Part shown: positions 1 through 11,536 of the stretch, one piece after another
Numbering within the stretch: position 1 is the stretch's first letter
Layout of the letters: each line of letters opens with the position of its first letter
NCBI GenBank assembly: GCA_003255025.1
Contig: QANY01003944.1
Location: forward strand, 866,220 to 930,219
Reading direction: 5' to 3'
DNA: 64,000 nucleotides
DNA from: Datisca glomerata
Taxonomy: Eukaryota > Streptophyta > Magnoliopsida > Cucurbitales > Datiscaceae
The notes under the pieces: generated by a model
Told to the model about the DNA's origin: nothing
What the model saw: only the letters and a program-made list of their open reading frames with translations
The model's database searches: none
Translations under genes and position numbers: made by a program

Positions 1-419
1 TAGATTGAAAGAAGGGAGAGCATATTATTAATTTTAGCTTAACACATGAGCGTTCTGCCTACAACAAAGGGTGAGGCTCAAAAAGTAAAGATATAGGAAA
101 AAGAAAGAAAAGGTGGTGTGACCTAGATGAGTGAAAGTTGTCCATCCTTAATCTTCTTTACTTTATGGAGTGGGAATATACTTTATGAAAAGTAGATTTG
201 TCCTTTCCTGTTAATTGAGAGCTACTTTATGAAAGTGGTTGCGTTGTCGTTTGTGAGTGGGAGACATCCTGTTGATAATGGGAGACAAGATTATGCCTTT
301 GCTTTACCCATCTTATATTGTTCTTATTTGTCTTGTTCCATCTTTTCAGAGATTAGCGTTGTTAGAGAATCCCAAAAATCTGAAATAGTAGGGTTAGATG
401 ATTCTGGTTCTTAGATTTC

Positions 420-1527
420 TCCAGCCAGAATACTGAATGTATTGTCATCATGGTTAGATTCTGCTTGACTGGTTATTGATTTCATGGACGTGTCTTCTGG
501 AATAAGGGCATGAAGAATTGTTCCTTTATGTAATCCATGGTTTTGATAAGTAAATCACTTTCTATAATATTAGGAAATTTCATTTTTAATTCGGTTTAAC
601 CATTGATAAAAGGATTTCCTGAAGATACTGGAGAGCCTTAGGGATAACATCAATGCAAACTTGGGAATGAGATTTAATAGCTTTAATTAATTCTGGTAAA
701 TTGGGGTACATACCCTTGTCCTACTATTTGGTATAAAAGAATCCTATGAGTCGTGGAATCATGTTCTGGTAGTCACATTGTAGATCCCATTTCAAAATAC
801 ATGGGATACTGAACCGAATACTGCATATCTTTATTTCCTGATAAACGAGAATAGGCCAACTGCCAATCTATAAATGTTGTTTAAACTTGTTCTGGTAACT
901 TCTCGAAAGTCATTCAAAATGTTTCCCACCATACTATAAACCTATTTCCTAGGTCACTATTTAAAACTTCAGGACAGATTCGGATAAACCAAGTATGGTT
1001 ATGAACTGGATTATGGTAATATAACATATAGGTAAATGAATCTATATAATCCCAATAACTATACTTGGTTTTTTTATTACGGATTTCAAGACTGCGGGTT
1101 GTGTGTGGATGTATGCCCCATTGATTAATAAGCATAATATTTCTGAGTATAGCCTTACTGAAAGTAATTGGGCTAGTATTTCTGTTTGGATCATGGAGAG
1201 TATGTTTTGATCTACATTACTGTTGTTTTCTATGATGATCGCCTCATAGATATATCTATACTGGTCAAAATGAGGGGGAAATTGTTGAGTTGTAAAGTAT
1301 CTCTTTTTAAATTCCCATGGATCTGTCATCCACTATTCATCTTCTGTTTCAATGAAGAGAATTGTCTCTTATTTTTTACTGTTATGAATATAATGTTCTA
1401 CTAATAGGAGGACATCTTTAGCAATTTTACTAGAAGAAGACTCTTTAAGATTGTGAAATCTGCCAGAAAATATTATCTTCTTTACTGTTAGTACTGGTAG
1501 AATTTCCTCAGCCTCGGTCGCGACCAT
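420..1527 (-). pseudogene. Pararetrovirus second ORF, unknown function, copy A
   Basis: An ATG at 1525-1527 (minus) opens an acidic start that matches the ATG at 8358-8360 in copy B, directly after the RNase H region. Recognisable open pieces are at 1042-1329 and 914-1135 and contain an aromatic HTWFIRI block shared with copy B. Position after RNase H and separate initiation fit the ORF2 of florendovirus-like genomes, whose function is not established. Frames are broken. Confidence 0.5.
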
Positions 1528-1539
1528 GATTTCAGTTAC

Positions 1540-2850
1540 TCATGATGATCCCCATAAATATTCATTCGAAAGTCGGGTAAAAAATTATGTTTACCTTTGA
1601 TATATTCAATATCAAAGTCAAATACTGATAATATACTTTGTCAAGAGGCAAATATCTGTTTAGATGCGAGATTTTGAACTTCTTTTTTGAATATATGTTT
1701 GGTTGCAGAACAATCAACCTTAATTAAAAAAATATTGGTTAAGAAGATCATCTTGAAATTTTAACACACATTTAACAATTGATAAACATTCATATTTAAT
1801 AATAGGATATTTTAAAGTTGATCCTTTCTAAATTCCTGAAGTAAAATGAAGGAGTTCTACTTTCTAGCTGTTAAGGTTAATCTATTTAAGAATTCCTCCA
1901 TAACCTTTATTGGAAGCATTTATTTCTACAATCTTTTTCCAATTTAGGTTAGGTAGAGATAAACAATATAGTTGTTTAGTTTTTTCTTTTATTCTCTTGA
2001 CTGTAAGAGTATGTTTAGTAGACCAAGGTTAAGGGTTATTCTTAAGTCTGGTATAAATAATAGAAATGTCCTGAGATAACTATGGATAAAAGTTTCTAAT
2101 ATATTTAAGACTTCCTAAAAATCTCTGCAATTGAATTTTATCTTTAATTTCATCGAAAAATTTAGTGGCAAACTCTATACTTCTCTTAATAGGAGTAATA
2201 GTTTCGATTACTGATAGTATGCCATACAAGTCTGACTTTTATTTGAAAAAGTTTCATTTTAGGAGCATAAATAACTAATCCATTTTGGCTAATAACATGT
2301 TTAAATATGTTTAAATGTTTAAAATGCTGGTCAATAGAGGATGAAAAAATTAACACATCATCAATGTAACTGATAATGAATTATGTATAAGCATTAAAGA
2401 TATCATTCATAATATGCTAGAATTCAGAAAAACTATTTTTAACACCAAAAGGTAAAACATTTCATTCATAGTGGCCAAAAGATATTGTAAAAGTAGTTTT
2501 ATATCTATCCTGTTCAGCTATCTGTATTTCCAAAAGCCTGATTTAAGGTGAAATTTAGAAAATACTACCGATTCATGTAGTCTATCTAAAAGAATTTTCT
2601 TATTCGGTATAGGATGCCTAATCCATTGTAAGGCATCATTAAGAGGCTTATAGTTAATAACCAAACGAGGTTGTCCTCTTTCAATTTTGGCATTTTTATA
2701 AACATAGAATGCAGTACAACTCCAAGGGGAGTGGCTAGGTCTAATTAAGTTTTTCTATAAAAAGGATTCAATTTCTATTTTACACATTTCTACACATTTC
2801 TAAACATTTCTTCTTCATCTGATTAGGTCTAGATTTAGTAGGAATATGTT
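1540..2850 (-). pseudogene. Pararetrovirus reverse transcriptase and RNase H, copy A
   Basis: The reverse transcriptase finger region (2570-2790, minus) has the caulimovirid signature with the sequence RPSHSPW and a following INYK-type block. The catalytic YIDD lies at 2357-2368, followed by an LIFS-type tail. RNase H-like sequence continues to about 1540. Multiple frameshifts and stops make it non-coding. The same order in copy B at 8380-9660 confirms the assignment. Confidence 0.75.
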
Positions 2851-3299
2851 TTTCATCAAAATCCTGATGATAAGGAAGATAAATAATTTGTTTCTTTCTG
2901 TACCAAAAAGTATTAGGAATATCACTATAAAGTTTTACTTGAAATGCATGTAAAATGATTTTAATTTTACTCTGTATAGAGGGTTGTTGTATTCTTTGAT
3001 CAATTGTAAGAAATTGAATTTATTTATGAATAAAATTTATATGTTTCTCCTTGTTTTGACTGAGGTCTTTTATTTGATCTAATTCTGTGGTATAAGGTGT
3101 TGTTGTGAACTCAAAAGTAATGTTCATGTTACCAATATAAGAATGAATTCTAGAAGTATCAATTTCAGTAATAGGCATTAAAAGACATAGAAATGGTGTA
3201 CCGAAAATGATGTTCTGGGTCATGTTTTTAATTAAAACAAATGTTGTAGGTAAAAAATACCTTGCTTACAAATAAGTACTTCAAGTATTTTATACTGTA

Positions 3300-3520
3300 T
3301 ACGCATAGAATTACCACTGGCACTAGTTAGTGACTGGATAGTTTTCTAAAAATATTTGGTGGGTATGAAACCCTCATGAATGCAGTTCATGTGAGCACCA
3401 CTATCAACTAAGGCGATGACATCTTTAATAATAAAATCTTATTTTATAACTAAAGTAATTTTAGTATACAATTTCTGGAAAATGACTTTGTTTACAGGTG
3501 ATCTTTATCCTTCATAACAT
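3300..3520 (-). pseudogene. Pararetrovirus aspartic protease fragment, copy A
   Basis: The minus strand keeps a retropepsin-type active-site triad DSG (codons at 3397-3405) inside a hydrophobic context. This is the polyprotein-processing protease that precedes reverse transcriptase in caulimovirids. Stop codons interrupt the frame on both sides. Copy B holds a cleaner version at 10156-10338. Confidence 0.65.
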
Positions 3521-3699
3521 TCTCCTGGGGTGAAGAAGAATCGGGATCAGGGATAGGGGTTTTACCCTTGGAAGAAGGCTGTTGTTTAAGAGTATGAATA
3601 TCTTGGAAGAGAATTTGATGAGTAGTTTGTAACTACTTGATCTCGATTTTAATGATGTTAATCTCCATCTTTAAATCAGAGATAGTTACGGGTTTTTGT

Positions 3700-5073
3700 A
3701 GAGTAGGATTCTGCTGTAGACGATTCATGACTTCTTTCATATTATAGTTTTCATTAGAAAGGACCTCTGATGTACCATAGGTTTTGTAACAGGTTTATAA
3801 GAATCGTAGCTTCATTTCAGGGTCTATTATTTGGTCAGCTGTTTAGAGAATAGATCTTTGAGTGTCAGTTTGATCATTGATACTAGGTTGGTCACTATCA
3901 AGATCATTCTTCTCACCAATGCTTTCCAATAGTTGGTTCCAGTTAACATGTTGCAGGTTTTGGAAGAGCAACAAGGTTGTTCAGATTTATCAGAAGAGTC
4001 TGAATCAGAGGAATATATTTTAGCAAAGTCTTCTTCAAAACTAGATGCAGTAGTGCTATCTGTTTGTAAGATTTTGGTGTCATAAGCAAATTGTTCATAA
4101 AATTCACCTAATTCCCTTCTGTTTGTAAGATTATGATGTTTCATCATCTGCTGAAGTTTCATGTCATTGCATAAGGCTAATCCTTCTTCAATGACAATTT
4201 CTATAAGATGGCCATATGTATATTGGTTATAAGGGATATCTTTGTGGTCCTGTTTATCCCTAAGTTTCATCATATTTTTTCTGCAAAAAGATTGGGAAGA
4301 CCATCGATGAACTTAGCATTCCAATGATCACTGTTGGCGTCATATCATTGCATAACCTTCATTAAGAAAACATCTTTATACCATCTGAAATGGGTTAATG
4401 AAGGGCATCTAAGGTTCTGTAAGAGCTCTATATGTCTATATGTATTAGTAACTCATGTGCCTAAGAAATGGTGTATGATGGCTTGAACTTAGGTGTAACA
4501 AGCATCTTCCTTAGATGTTTTTGTACGGGTAAGAGGATTAGTCTCTATTTTAAAGGCACCAAGGACTTCATCACTTTGGGTTTGATTAAGACAATTGTCC
4601 CACCATATTTAAGAATGCCAGTAAAGCCATTTACAAGGAAATGGCAGATTTGGTGATCAGTATTGTTTCTGTTTACAAACGGAAGCATACATAATCATCT
4701 TATGTATGGTTTCAAAAATTTGATATTCGGTTTTACCATCTATATTCTATTCATAAATGGTTCTTCCATGGTAAGATCTCTGAGTATGAATGAAGTCTTC
4801 TTCATATAAAATGTCTTGTGGTGTAGGTCGAGGATAGTAATAACGACTTGGTTCAGTTAAGGCCATACAGGCTATAGGGCATCTAGAATATGAAATCTTA
4901 TTGATGGTATCATCAAAATTTTTCTTTATATCCAAAATTTGGGAGAGACAATAGTCTTCTCTTTCATCTTTGGTAGGAGGTAATGAATCTTCTTGATTCA
5001 TCATATTGATTTGTCCTGAGGTTGCTGGTTGAGAAATCTTAAGGTCTCTTATTTTCTCAATAAGAGTCTCCAT
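3700..5073 (-). pseudogene. Pararetrovirus ORF1 coat-protein-like region, copy A
   Basis: Two open fragments lie here. The one at 4747-5073 carries a proline/tyrosine-rich stretch (YYPRPTP) of the kind that precedes the capsid domain in petuvirus/florendovirus-like polyproteins. The one at 3827-4273 holds the capsid C-terminal part, followed by an acidic serine-rich tract (SSDSDSSDKSEQ) and cysteines. In copy B a CCHC zinc knuckle lies between two blocks that are directly joined here, so copy A has lost about 210 bp with the nucleic-acid-binding knuckle (around 4046-4080). The capsid role is inferred from position and pattern. Confidence 0.55.
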
Positions 5074-5299
5074 AAAATCTTCTTCTTTTTTGTTGGATTT
5101 GAACTTGAAATCATGGACTTCAAGGGGAGGTTAGATGTTAACAGATTGGAAGTCTATGGGTTTTAGGTCAACAAGTTTTTCTGGACCTATGTTGTCATGT
5201 ATAGTCTCAATTTGGTTTTCAATCCTGGTTAACTGTGTGCCTATGGTCTGAAGGAACATATTGGTGTAGTAATTCTATTTAGTCAAAGGTAATATATCT

Positions 5300-6282
5300 T
5301 TAACTTTGGCTGAATGTTGATGAGTGGATCATTCTGGAATATCAACATAAGGGTTAATATGTAGTGGTTTAAGGTTTTCATTACCTGGAGCAAGCTTTAA
5401 AGATAGCAGTGGAGGATGTATAGACGATATGTTCTACCACCTGTAGTTATCCAATTTTTCTGAACAACCGTTAGAACATTTAAATCTTGTTTATCATGTA
5501 ACCTAATTTGTAAGGCCAAAGGATAATACCATTCAGGGAGGGATTCAATAAGTTGATACTTCTCTAAATGATGATAATACAGGTTTTTTAGTTCAATAAG
5601 CTATTGATGATTATGGTTTTTGAAATACCAATTCCTGAAAGCATGATACTTGTCTTGCATAAATCCTAGTAAATATTTTTTTCTCAAATTACTATTGAGA
5701 GAGAAATCTATTAAAATTAAATTGTATATCGCTAGCAGTTGGGCTTTTAGGCCTTCTGTTGTGAGAAAGAATTCTAAGTTCTAAAACTTTAGCTATGTTA
5801 CTATTAGATAAAGCCATACTCAAATTCGAATATATATTAAAATATACTGGTCCAAGTGAAAGACTAGTTTCAATGGTTCTCATAAAGGAAACTTTTCAGT
5901 TAAGACATCTACCATCACGAATGGTACATTGTATACTGGTATTTTGACCTAGTAAAATAAAAGATTTTAAGGCTATCTGTACAAGACCTATATGCAGGTA
6001 TTTATATTTTTTCATGAAAGGATATAAATCATGAACATGTAAAAGATAAATTATATCATCATTATTCTGTAAAGGAATAACATATTCAAAAGTTTTGATT
6101 ATCTTTTAACTGGTGAAATCAAAAGTTCCAACTTTATAGATTGTTTCTGGTTTTACTTTGGGTATATTCAATTTGTCCAAAGCTTCTTTTACATCCTGAT
6201 AGGCAATGAGTTCAGTTAATTCTGAAGTTGATGCTACTGTATTAGCTACGGTAGTGATAGAAGGAGAACTATATTTAGACAT
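5300..6282 (-). pseudogene. Pararetrovirus ORF1 5' part: movement-protein-like region, copy A
   Basis: ORF1 opens at an ATG (6280-6282, minus) about 70 nt after the primer site and reads in frame into a Ser/Thr-rich N-terminus before a stop near 6105. A later fragment (5692-5883) has the hydrophobic strand and glycine pattern expected of a 30K-superfamily movement protein, the family that carries caulimovirids through plasmodesmata. The match is by pattern only and is weak at the residue level. This segment exists only in copy A, because copy B is truncated before it. It is broken by stops and frameshifts and cannot encode an intact product. Confidence 0.55.
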
Positions 6283-6349
6283 GTTATGGGGTGATCATGT
6301 ATGAATAGTTTAAAAGAACTATAAACACTAATATAACCAAAACTAGTCA

Positions 6350-6363
6350 TGGCTCTGATACCA
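6350..6363 (-). promoter_or_regulatory. tRNA-iMet primer binding site of the pararetrovirus
   Basis: The minus strand reads TGGTATCAGAGCCA, complementary to the 3' end of plant initiator methionine tRNA. Caulimovirids prime minus-strand DNA synthesis at this sequence. It lies about 570 nt downstream of the copy B TATA box, which matches the long leader of the family, and about 70 nt upstream of the ORF1 ATG. Confidence 0.85.
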
Positions 6364-6935
6364 ACTTGGGGGCCGACTAACGCGAGCTCGACAAGCCAGG
6401 GAGCTAAATCGTTCCAACCTAACTAGATCAAGAAACTCACCAAATGTAAACTAGCACGTATGTCAAATTTTTACATGGGATAACCGTCCTTGACGCATTC
6501 CTTGCTAAGCAGACCTTACCAATACGCAACCAAGTCATGTGTCACTAGTTACATCACAATTGCTTCGTTAATCTGGTTAGATACCCATGAAGTACTTCCT
6601 ACAATCTTACCAATCACACATTAAGTGCTCCTTTTAGTCAACATGGATCTATGAACACTAAGGGTTATAGTATTCATTACATTAAATTCAAATTATGTCA
6701 TACATGGTCTTATAAACAATTACTCTTTAAATTAAAGGAAGAAAACTTACTGGTGAGGAAAAGCTTTACAAGCTCCAGATAGAGCCTCCACTATAATATT
6801 CTTCAAGAATTATATTTGCAAGTAGAAATAGAAATGTAGAGATAGAGAACTTAGAGAGAGATTGAGAGAAGGGAGTGCATATTATTAATTTTAGCTTAGC
6901 ACATGAGCGTTCTACCTGCAACAAAGGGTGATGCT

Positions 6936-6946
6936 CCCTTTTATAC
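6936..6946 (-). promoter_or_regulatory. TATA box of the pararetrovirus leader promoter (between copies)
   Basis: The minus strand reads GTATAAAAGGG within the non-coding region between ORF2 of copy B and the primer site of copy A. This is a good plant TATA box, and a start about 30 nt downstream would give a leader of roughly 550 nt before the primer site, as in the family. The equivalent place in copy A (near 78-80) lacks the box because of a small deletion. Confidence 0.6.
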
Positions 6947-7269
6947 TATAAAAAGTAAAGATACAGGAAAAAGAAGGATAACGGTCTGTCCTGGATGAGT
7001 GGGAGTCGTTCGTCCTGATCTTCTTTACTTTACGGAGTGAGAATCTACTTTATGAAAAATAGATTTGTCCTTTTCTGTTAATGGAGAGCTACTTTATGAA
7101 AGTAGTTGTGTCATCGTTAGTGAGTGGGAGACATCCTGTTTATAATGGGAAACAAGATTATGCCTTTGCTTTACCCTTCTTGTCTTGTTCTTGTCTGTCT
7201 TGTTCCATCTTTCTGGAGATTAGCTTTGTTAGAGAATCCCAAAAATCTAAAATAGTAGGGTAAAATGAT

Positions 7270-8360
7270 TCTAGTTCTTGGCTTTCTCCGGCCAGAATTC
7301 TAAATGTATTGTCATCATGGTTAGATCATGCTTTACTGTTTACTGATTTCATGGATGTGTCTTCTAGAATAAGGGCATGGAAGAATTGTTCCTTTATGTA
7401 ATCCATGGTTTTGATAAGTAAATCACTTTTTGTAATACCAAGAAATTTCCTTTTTAAATTCGGTTTGAACACTGATAAATGGATTTTCTGAAGATGCTGG
7501 AAGAGCCTTAGGGATAGCACAAATGCAAGCTTGGGAATAAGCTTTAATAACTTTAATTAATTCTGGTAAATTGGGGTTCATACCCTTGTCCCACTATTTG
7601 GTATAAAAGACTCGTATGAGTCGTGGAATCTTGTTCTGGTAGTCACATTGTAGATCTCATTTCCAAATCCATGGGATACTGAATCGAATACTGAAATGGG
7701 CTAAAGATTTGGTTATTGACATATCTTTATTTCCTGATAAATGAGAATAGGCAGACTGCCAATCTACAAATGCTGTTTGAACTTGTTCTGGTAATGTCTC
7801 GAAAGTTATTCCAAATGTTTCACACCATACTATAAACCAATTTGGTAGGTCAGTCTTTAATACTTCATGATGGATTCGGATAAACCAAGTATGGTTATAA
7901 CTGGATTCTGGTAATAGAACATATAGGTAAATGAATCTATATAATCCCAATAACTATATTTGATTTCTTTATTATAGATTTCAAGACTGCAGGTTGTGTG
8001 TAGATGTATTTCTTTTTGGATCATGAAGAGTATGTTTGATCTTTATTGTTGTTGTTTCTATGATGATCGCTCATAAATATATCTATACTGGTTAAAATGA
8101 GGGTGAAATTATTGAGTTGAAAGGTATATCTTTTTAATTTCCCATGGCTGTCAACCACTATTCATCTGGTACTTCAATGAAGAGAATTGCTTCTTTTTTA
8201 CTGTTATGAATATATTGTTCTGGTAAAATGAGGACATCTTTATCAGTTTTACTAGAAGAAGCCTTTTTAAGATTCGAAAATTCTGATTGTCAAAACATAC
8301 CATCTTGTTCACTGTTGGTACTAGTAGAATTTCCTCAGCCTCGGCCTCGGCCATGATCAT
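7270..8360 (-). pseudogene. Pararetrovirus second ORF, copy B
   Basis: It starts at an ATG (8358-8360) followed by an alternating Ala/Glu run (MAEAEAEE). The longest intact piece, 7657-7950, contains NHTWFIRIHHEV, a tryptophan-rich segment and IPWIWK near its end. It aligns with copy A 420-1527. The function of this ORF is not established in related viruses. Stops and frameshifts are present. Confidence 0.5.
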
Positions 8361-8379
8361 GATTTCTGTTACTCAAGAT

Positions 8380-9660
8380 GATCCATGTATATATTCACGG
8401 GTTAGAAAGTCGGGTATAAAATTCTGTTCACCTTTGATATATTTAATATCAATGTCAAATACTGATAATATACTTTGCGAAGAGATAAATATCTATTTAG
8501 ATGCGAGATTTTGAACATTTTTTTTGAATATTTGTTTGACTGCAGAGCAATCAACCCTAATTAAAAAATGTTGGTTAAGAAGATCATCTTGAAATTTTAA
8601 CACACATTTAACAGTGGATAAACATTCTTGTTTAATAATAGGATATTTTAAAGCTGATCCTTTCCAAATTCCTGAAGTAAAAAGATGGAGTTCTTCTTTC
8701 TGGCTGTTAGGGTTAATCTATTTAAGAGTTCCTCCATAACCTTTATTGGAGACATCGGTTTCTACAATCTTTTTCCAATTTGGGTTAGGTAGAGATAAAC
8801 AATATAGTTGTTTAATTTTTTCTTTTATTCTCTTGACTGCAAGAGTATGTTTAGTAGACCTGTAAAGGGTTATTCTTAAGTCTGGTATAAAGAATAGAAG
8901 TATACTGAGATAACTGTGGATAAAAGTCTGTAATATAATTAAGAGTTCCTCAAAATCTATGTAATTGAGTCTTTATCTTTAATTTCATTGGAAAATTTAG
9001 TGGCAAACTCTATACTTCTGTTAATAGGAATAATAGTTCCATTTCTGATAATATGCCCTAAAAATCTGACTTTTGTTTGAAAAAGTTTCATTTTAGGAGC
9101 AGAAATGACTAATCCATTTCAGATAATAACATGTTTAAATGTTTAAAATGATGGTCAATAGAGGATGAGAAAATTAATACATCATCAATGTAACAGATAA
9201 TGAATTCTGTATAAGCAATAAATATATCATTCATAATATGCTGAAATTCAGAATGACCATTTTAACACCAAAAGGTAAAACATTCCATTCATAGTGGCCA
9301 AAAGGTACTGTAAAAGCAGTTTTATATCTATCCTGTTCAGCTATCTATATTTTTCAAAAGCTTGATTTAAGGTGAAATTTAGAAAATACTACAAAGTCAT
9401 GTAGTCTATCTAAAAGATCTTTCTTATTTGATATGGGATACCTAATCCATTGTAAGGCATCATTAAGAGACTTATAGTTAATAACCAAACGAGGTTGTCC
9501 TCTTTCAATTTCAGCATTTTTATAAACATAGAATGCAGTACAACTCCAAGGGGAGTGGCTAGGTCTAATTAAGTTATTCTGTAAAAGGGAATAAATTTCT
9601 ATTTTACACATTTCTATATATTTCTTCTTCATCTGACTAGGTCTATATTTATTAGGAATA
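8380..9660 (-). pseudogene. Pararetrovirus reverse transcriptase and RNase H, copy B
   Basis: A 92-codon open stretch (9354-9632) covers the reverse transcriptase fingers, with RPSHSPW, the VINYKSLNDAL block and a KFHLKS segment in place of the usual FD-containing motif A. The catalytic YIDD is at 9181-9192. RNase H follows at about 8380-9000, where a LIRVDC block and an IPDFLTRE block can be read across frame breaks. The family replicates by reverse transcription in the cytoplasm without integrase. This copy is interrupted by stops and frameshifts. Confidence 0.78.
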
Positions 9661-10119
9661 TGTTTTTCATCAAAATCTTGATGATAAGGAAGATAAATAA
9701 TATGTTTCTTTCTATTCTAAAAAGTATTAGCAATATCACTAAAAAAATTTGTTTGAAGTGCATGTAAAATGATTTAAATTTTATTTTGTAGAGAGGGTTG
9801 TATTCTTTGATCAATTGTAAGAAATTGAATTTCTTTCTGAATAAATTTATCTGTTTCTCTTTGTTTTGAATGAGGTCTTTTATTTGATCTAATTCTTTGG
9901 TGTAAGGTGTTGTTATGAACTAGAAATTAATGTTCATGTTATCAATATAAGAATGAATTCTAAAAGTATCAATTCCCTTAATAGGCATTAAAAGACAGAG
10001 AAATGGTGTGCCTAAAATGATTTTTTGGGTCATGTTTTTAATTAAAACAAATTATGTAGGTAAAAAATACCTTGCTTACAAATAAGTACTTCAGGTATTT
10101 TGTACTGGATACAGATAGA

Positions 10120-10338
10120 ATTGCCACTGGCACTAGTTAGTGACTGGATAGTTTTCTAAAAATATTTGGTTGGTATTAAACCCTCATGAATGTAGTTCAT
10201 GTAAGCACCACTATCAACTAAGGCGATGACATCTTTAATAATAAAATCCGGTTTTATAACTAAAGTAATTTTAGTATACCATTTCTGGAAAGTGACTTTG
10301 TTTATGAGAACTAAATACGGGTGATCTTTATCCTTCAT
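10120..10338 (-). pseudogene. Pararetrovirus aspartic protease, copy B
   Basis: A 60-codon open stretch on the minus strand contains the retropepsin motif ALVDSGA (DSG codons 10,207-10,215) followed by a typical YIHEGLIP segment. It lies between the capsid region and reverse transcriptase, as in caulimovirid ORF1. It matches copy A 3300-3520 and is less damaged than that copy. Confidence 0.7.
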
Positions 10339-10649
10339 AGCATTCTCTTGAGGTGGAGAAGAATCGGGATAAGAAATAGGGGTTTTACCCTTGGAAGAAG
10401 GCTACTGTTTAAGAGTATGAATATCTTGGAAGAGAATTTGATGAGCAGTTTGTAACTGCTTGATCTCGGTTTTAATGATCTTAATCTCCATCTTTAAATC
10501 AGAGATAGTTACGGGTTTCCTAGAGTAGGATTCTGCTGTAGACGATTCATGACTTTTTTCATACTGTAGTTTATAAGAAAGGACCTCTGATGTAGCATAG
10601 GTTTTGTAACAGGTTTCTAAGTATCGTAGCTTCATCTCAGGGTTAGTTA

Positions 10650-11536
10650 TTTGGTCAGTTGTATGGAGAATAGATCTTTGAGTGTTAGTTATAACATTGA
10701 TACTAGGTTGGCCAATATCAAGGCCATTCATCTCAACAATGGCTTTTCAATAGTTGGCTTCAGTTAACATGTTACAGGTTTTGGAAGAGCAACAAGGTTG
10801 TTCAGATTTATCATAAGAGTCTAAATCAGAGGAATACATTTAAGCTAAGTCTTCTTCAAAACTAGATATAGTAAGACATCTAGTTAAGTTTTTGTTTAAA
10901 CTTATTTTTGCACTTATGAGTATAATGTCATGTAGTTCCACATTTGAAACACTTAATTTGGGATTTATCGTTTGTAGGATATGTTTTTCTTTTACTGGTA
11001 TACTTTCTAGATTTATTCCTATAGTCATGTCTATACATCTTACAGGAGGAGTACTTCTTATAATGTTTATATTTCCTGTAAGGCCCAAGTCTTTGAAAAG
11101 AAGAGGGATACTAGATTTTGGTGTAACAAGCAAATTGTTCACAAAATTCACCTAATTCCCTTCTGTTTGTAAGATTCTGATGTTTCATCATCTGCTAAAT
11201 TCTCATGTCATTGCATAAGACTAATCCTTCTTAAATGACAATTCCTATAAGATGGTCATATGTATATTGGTTATAAGGGATATCTTTGTGGTAATTTATA
11301 TCCCTAAGTTTCATCCTAATTTTTTCTGCAAAAAGATCAGGAAGACCATCGATGAACTTAGCCTTCCAATGATCATTATTGGCGTCAGATCATTGCATAA
11401 CCTTCATTAAGAAAATATCTTTATACCATCTGAAATGGGTTAATGAACAACATCTGAGGTTCTATAAGAGCTCTTTATATCTATCTGTCTTAGTAACTCG
11501 TGTGCCTAAGAAATGGTGTATGATGGCTTGAACTAA
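10650..11536 (-). pseudogene. Pararetrovirus coat-protein C-terminus and CCHC knuckle, copy B
   Basis: On the minus strand around 10,905-10,950 a CX2CX4HX4C zinc knuckle can be read, but one of its spacer positions is a TGA stop. The stop lies in a context that a single C-to-T change at a CpG could explain. Upstream sequence matches the capsid C-terminal region of copy A (4080-4490). The knuckle would bind pregenomic RNA in a functional virus; here it is broken. Confidence 0.6.

Larger units (their letters stand above)
1..6858 (-). mobile_element. Endogenous pararetrovirus, copy A (Caulimoviridae-like, decayed)
   Basis: A minus-strand viral-type genome copy. The parts appear in caulimovirid order from right to left: initiator-tRNA-Met primer site (6350-6363), ORF1 start (6282), movement-protein-like block, coat-protein-like block, aspartic protease (DSG at 3397-3405), reverse transcriptase (YIDD at 2357-2368), RNase H, then a second ORF beginning near 1527. 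The whole unit is repeated in the same orientation from about 6859, so the repeat unit is about 6.85-7.05 kb, the size of a circular caulimovirid genome. An LTR element would repeat only its ends. There is no integrase. Frames are broken by many stops and frameshifts. About 210 bp including the CCHC knuckle region is missing compared with copy B. The left end runs out of the window. The fused ORF1 plus separate ORF2 resembles florendovirus or petuvirus organisation; the genus is inference. Confidence 0.85.
6859..11536 (-). mobile_element. Endogenous pararetrovirus, copy B (5'-truncated, decayed)
   Basis: This is a second minus-strand copy of the same viral unit, head to tail with copy A. Long stretches align by eye, for example 9480-9600 with 2658-2780 and 7660-7980 with 770-1080. 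It starts at its right end inside the coat-protein region (11,536), so the movement-protein part is absent. It retains a CCHC knuckle region, protease DSG (10,207-10,215), reverse transcriptase YIDD (9181-9192), RNase H, ORF2 and the leader. It is about 4.7 kb long. Its right end abuts an inverted leader fragment instead of host DNA. Confidence 0.85.

Noticed and set aside
1..11536. Interpretation as a gypsy or copia LTR element because of the tRNA-Met primer site
   Set aside because: The whole unit repeats, integrase is absent, and RT and protease motifs are caulimovirid-like.
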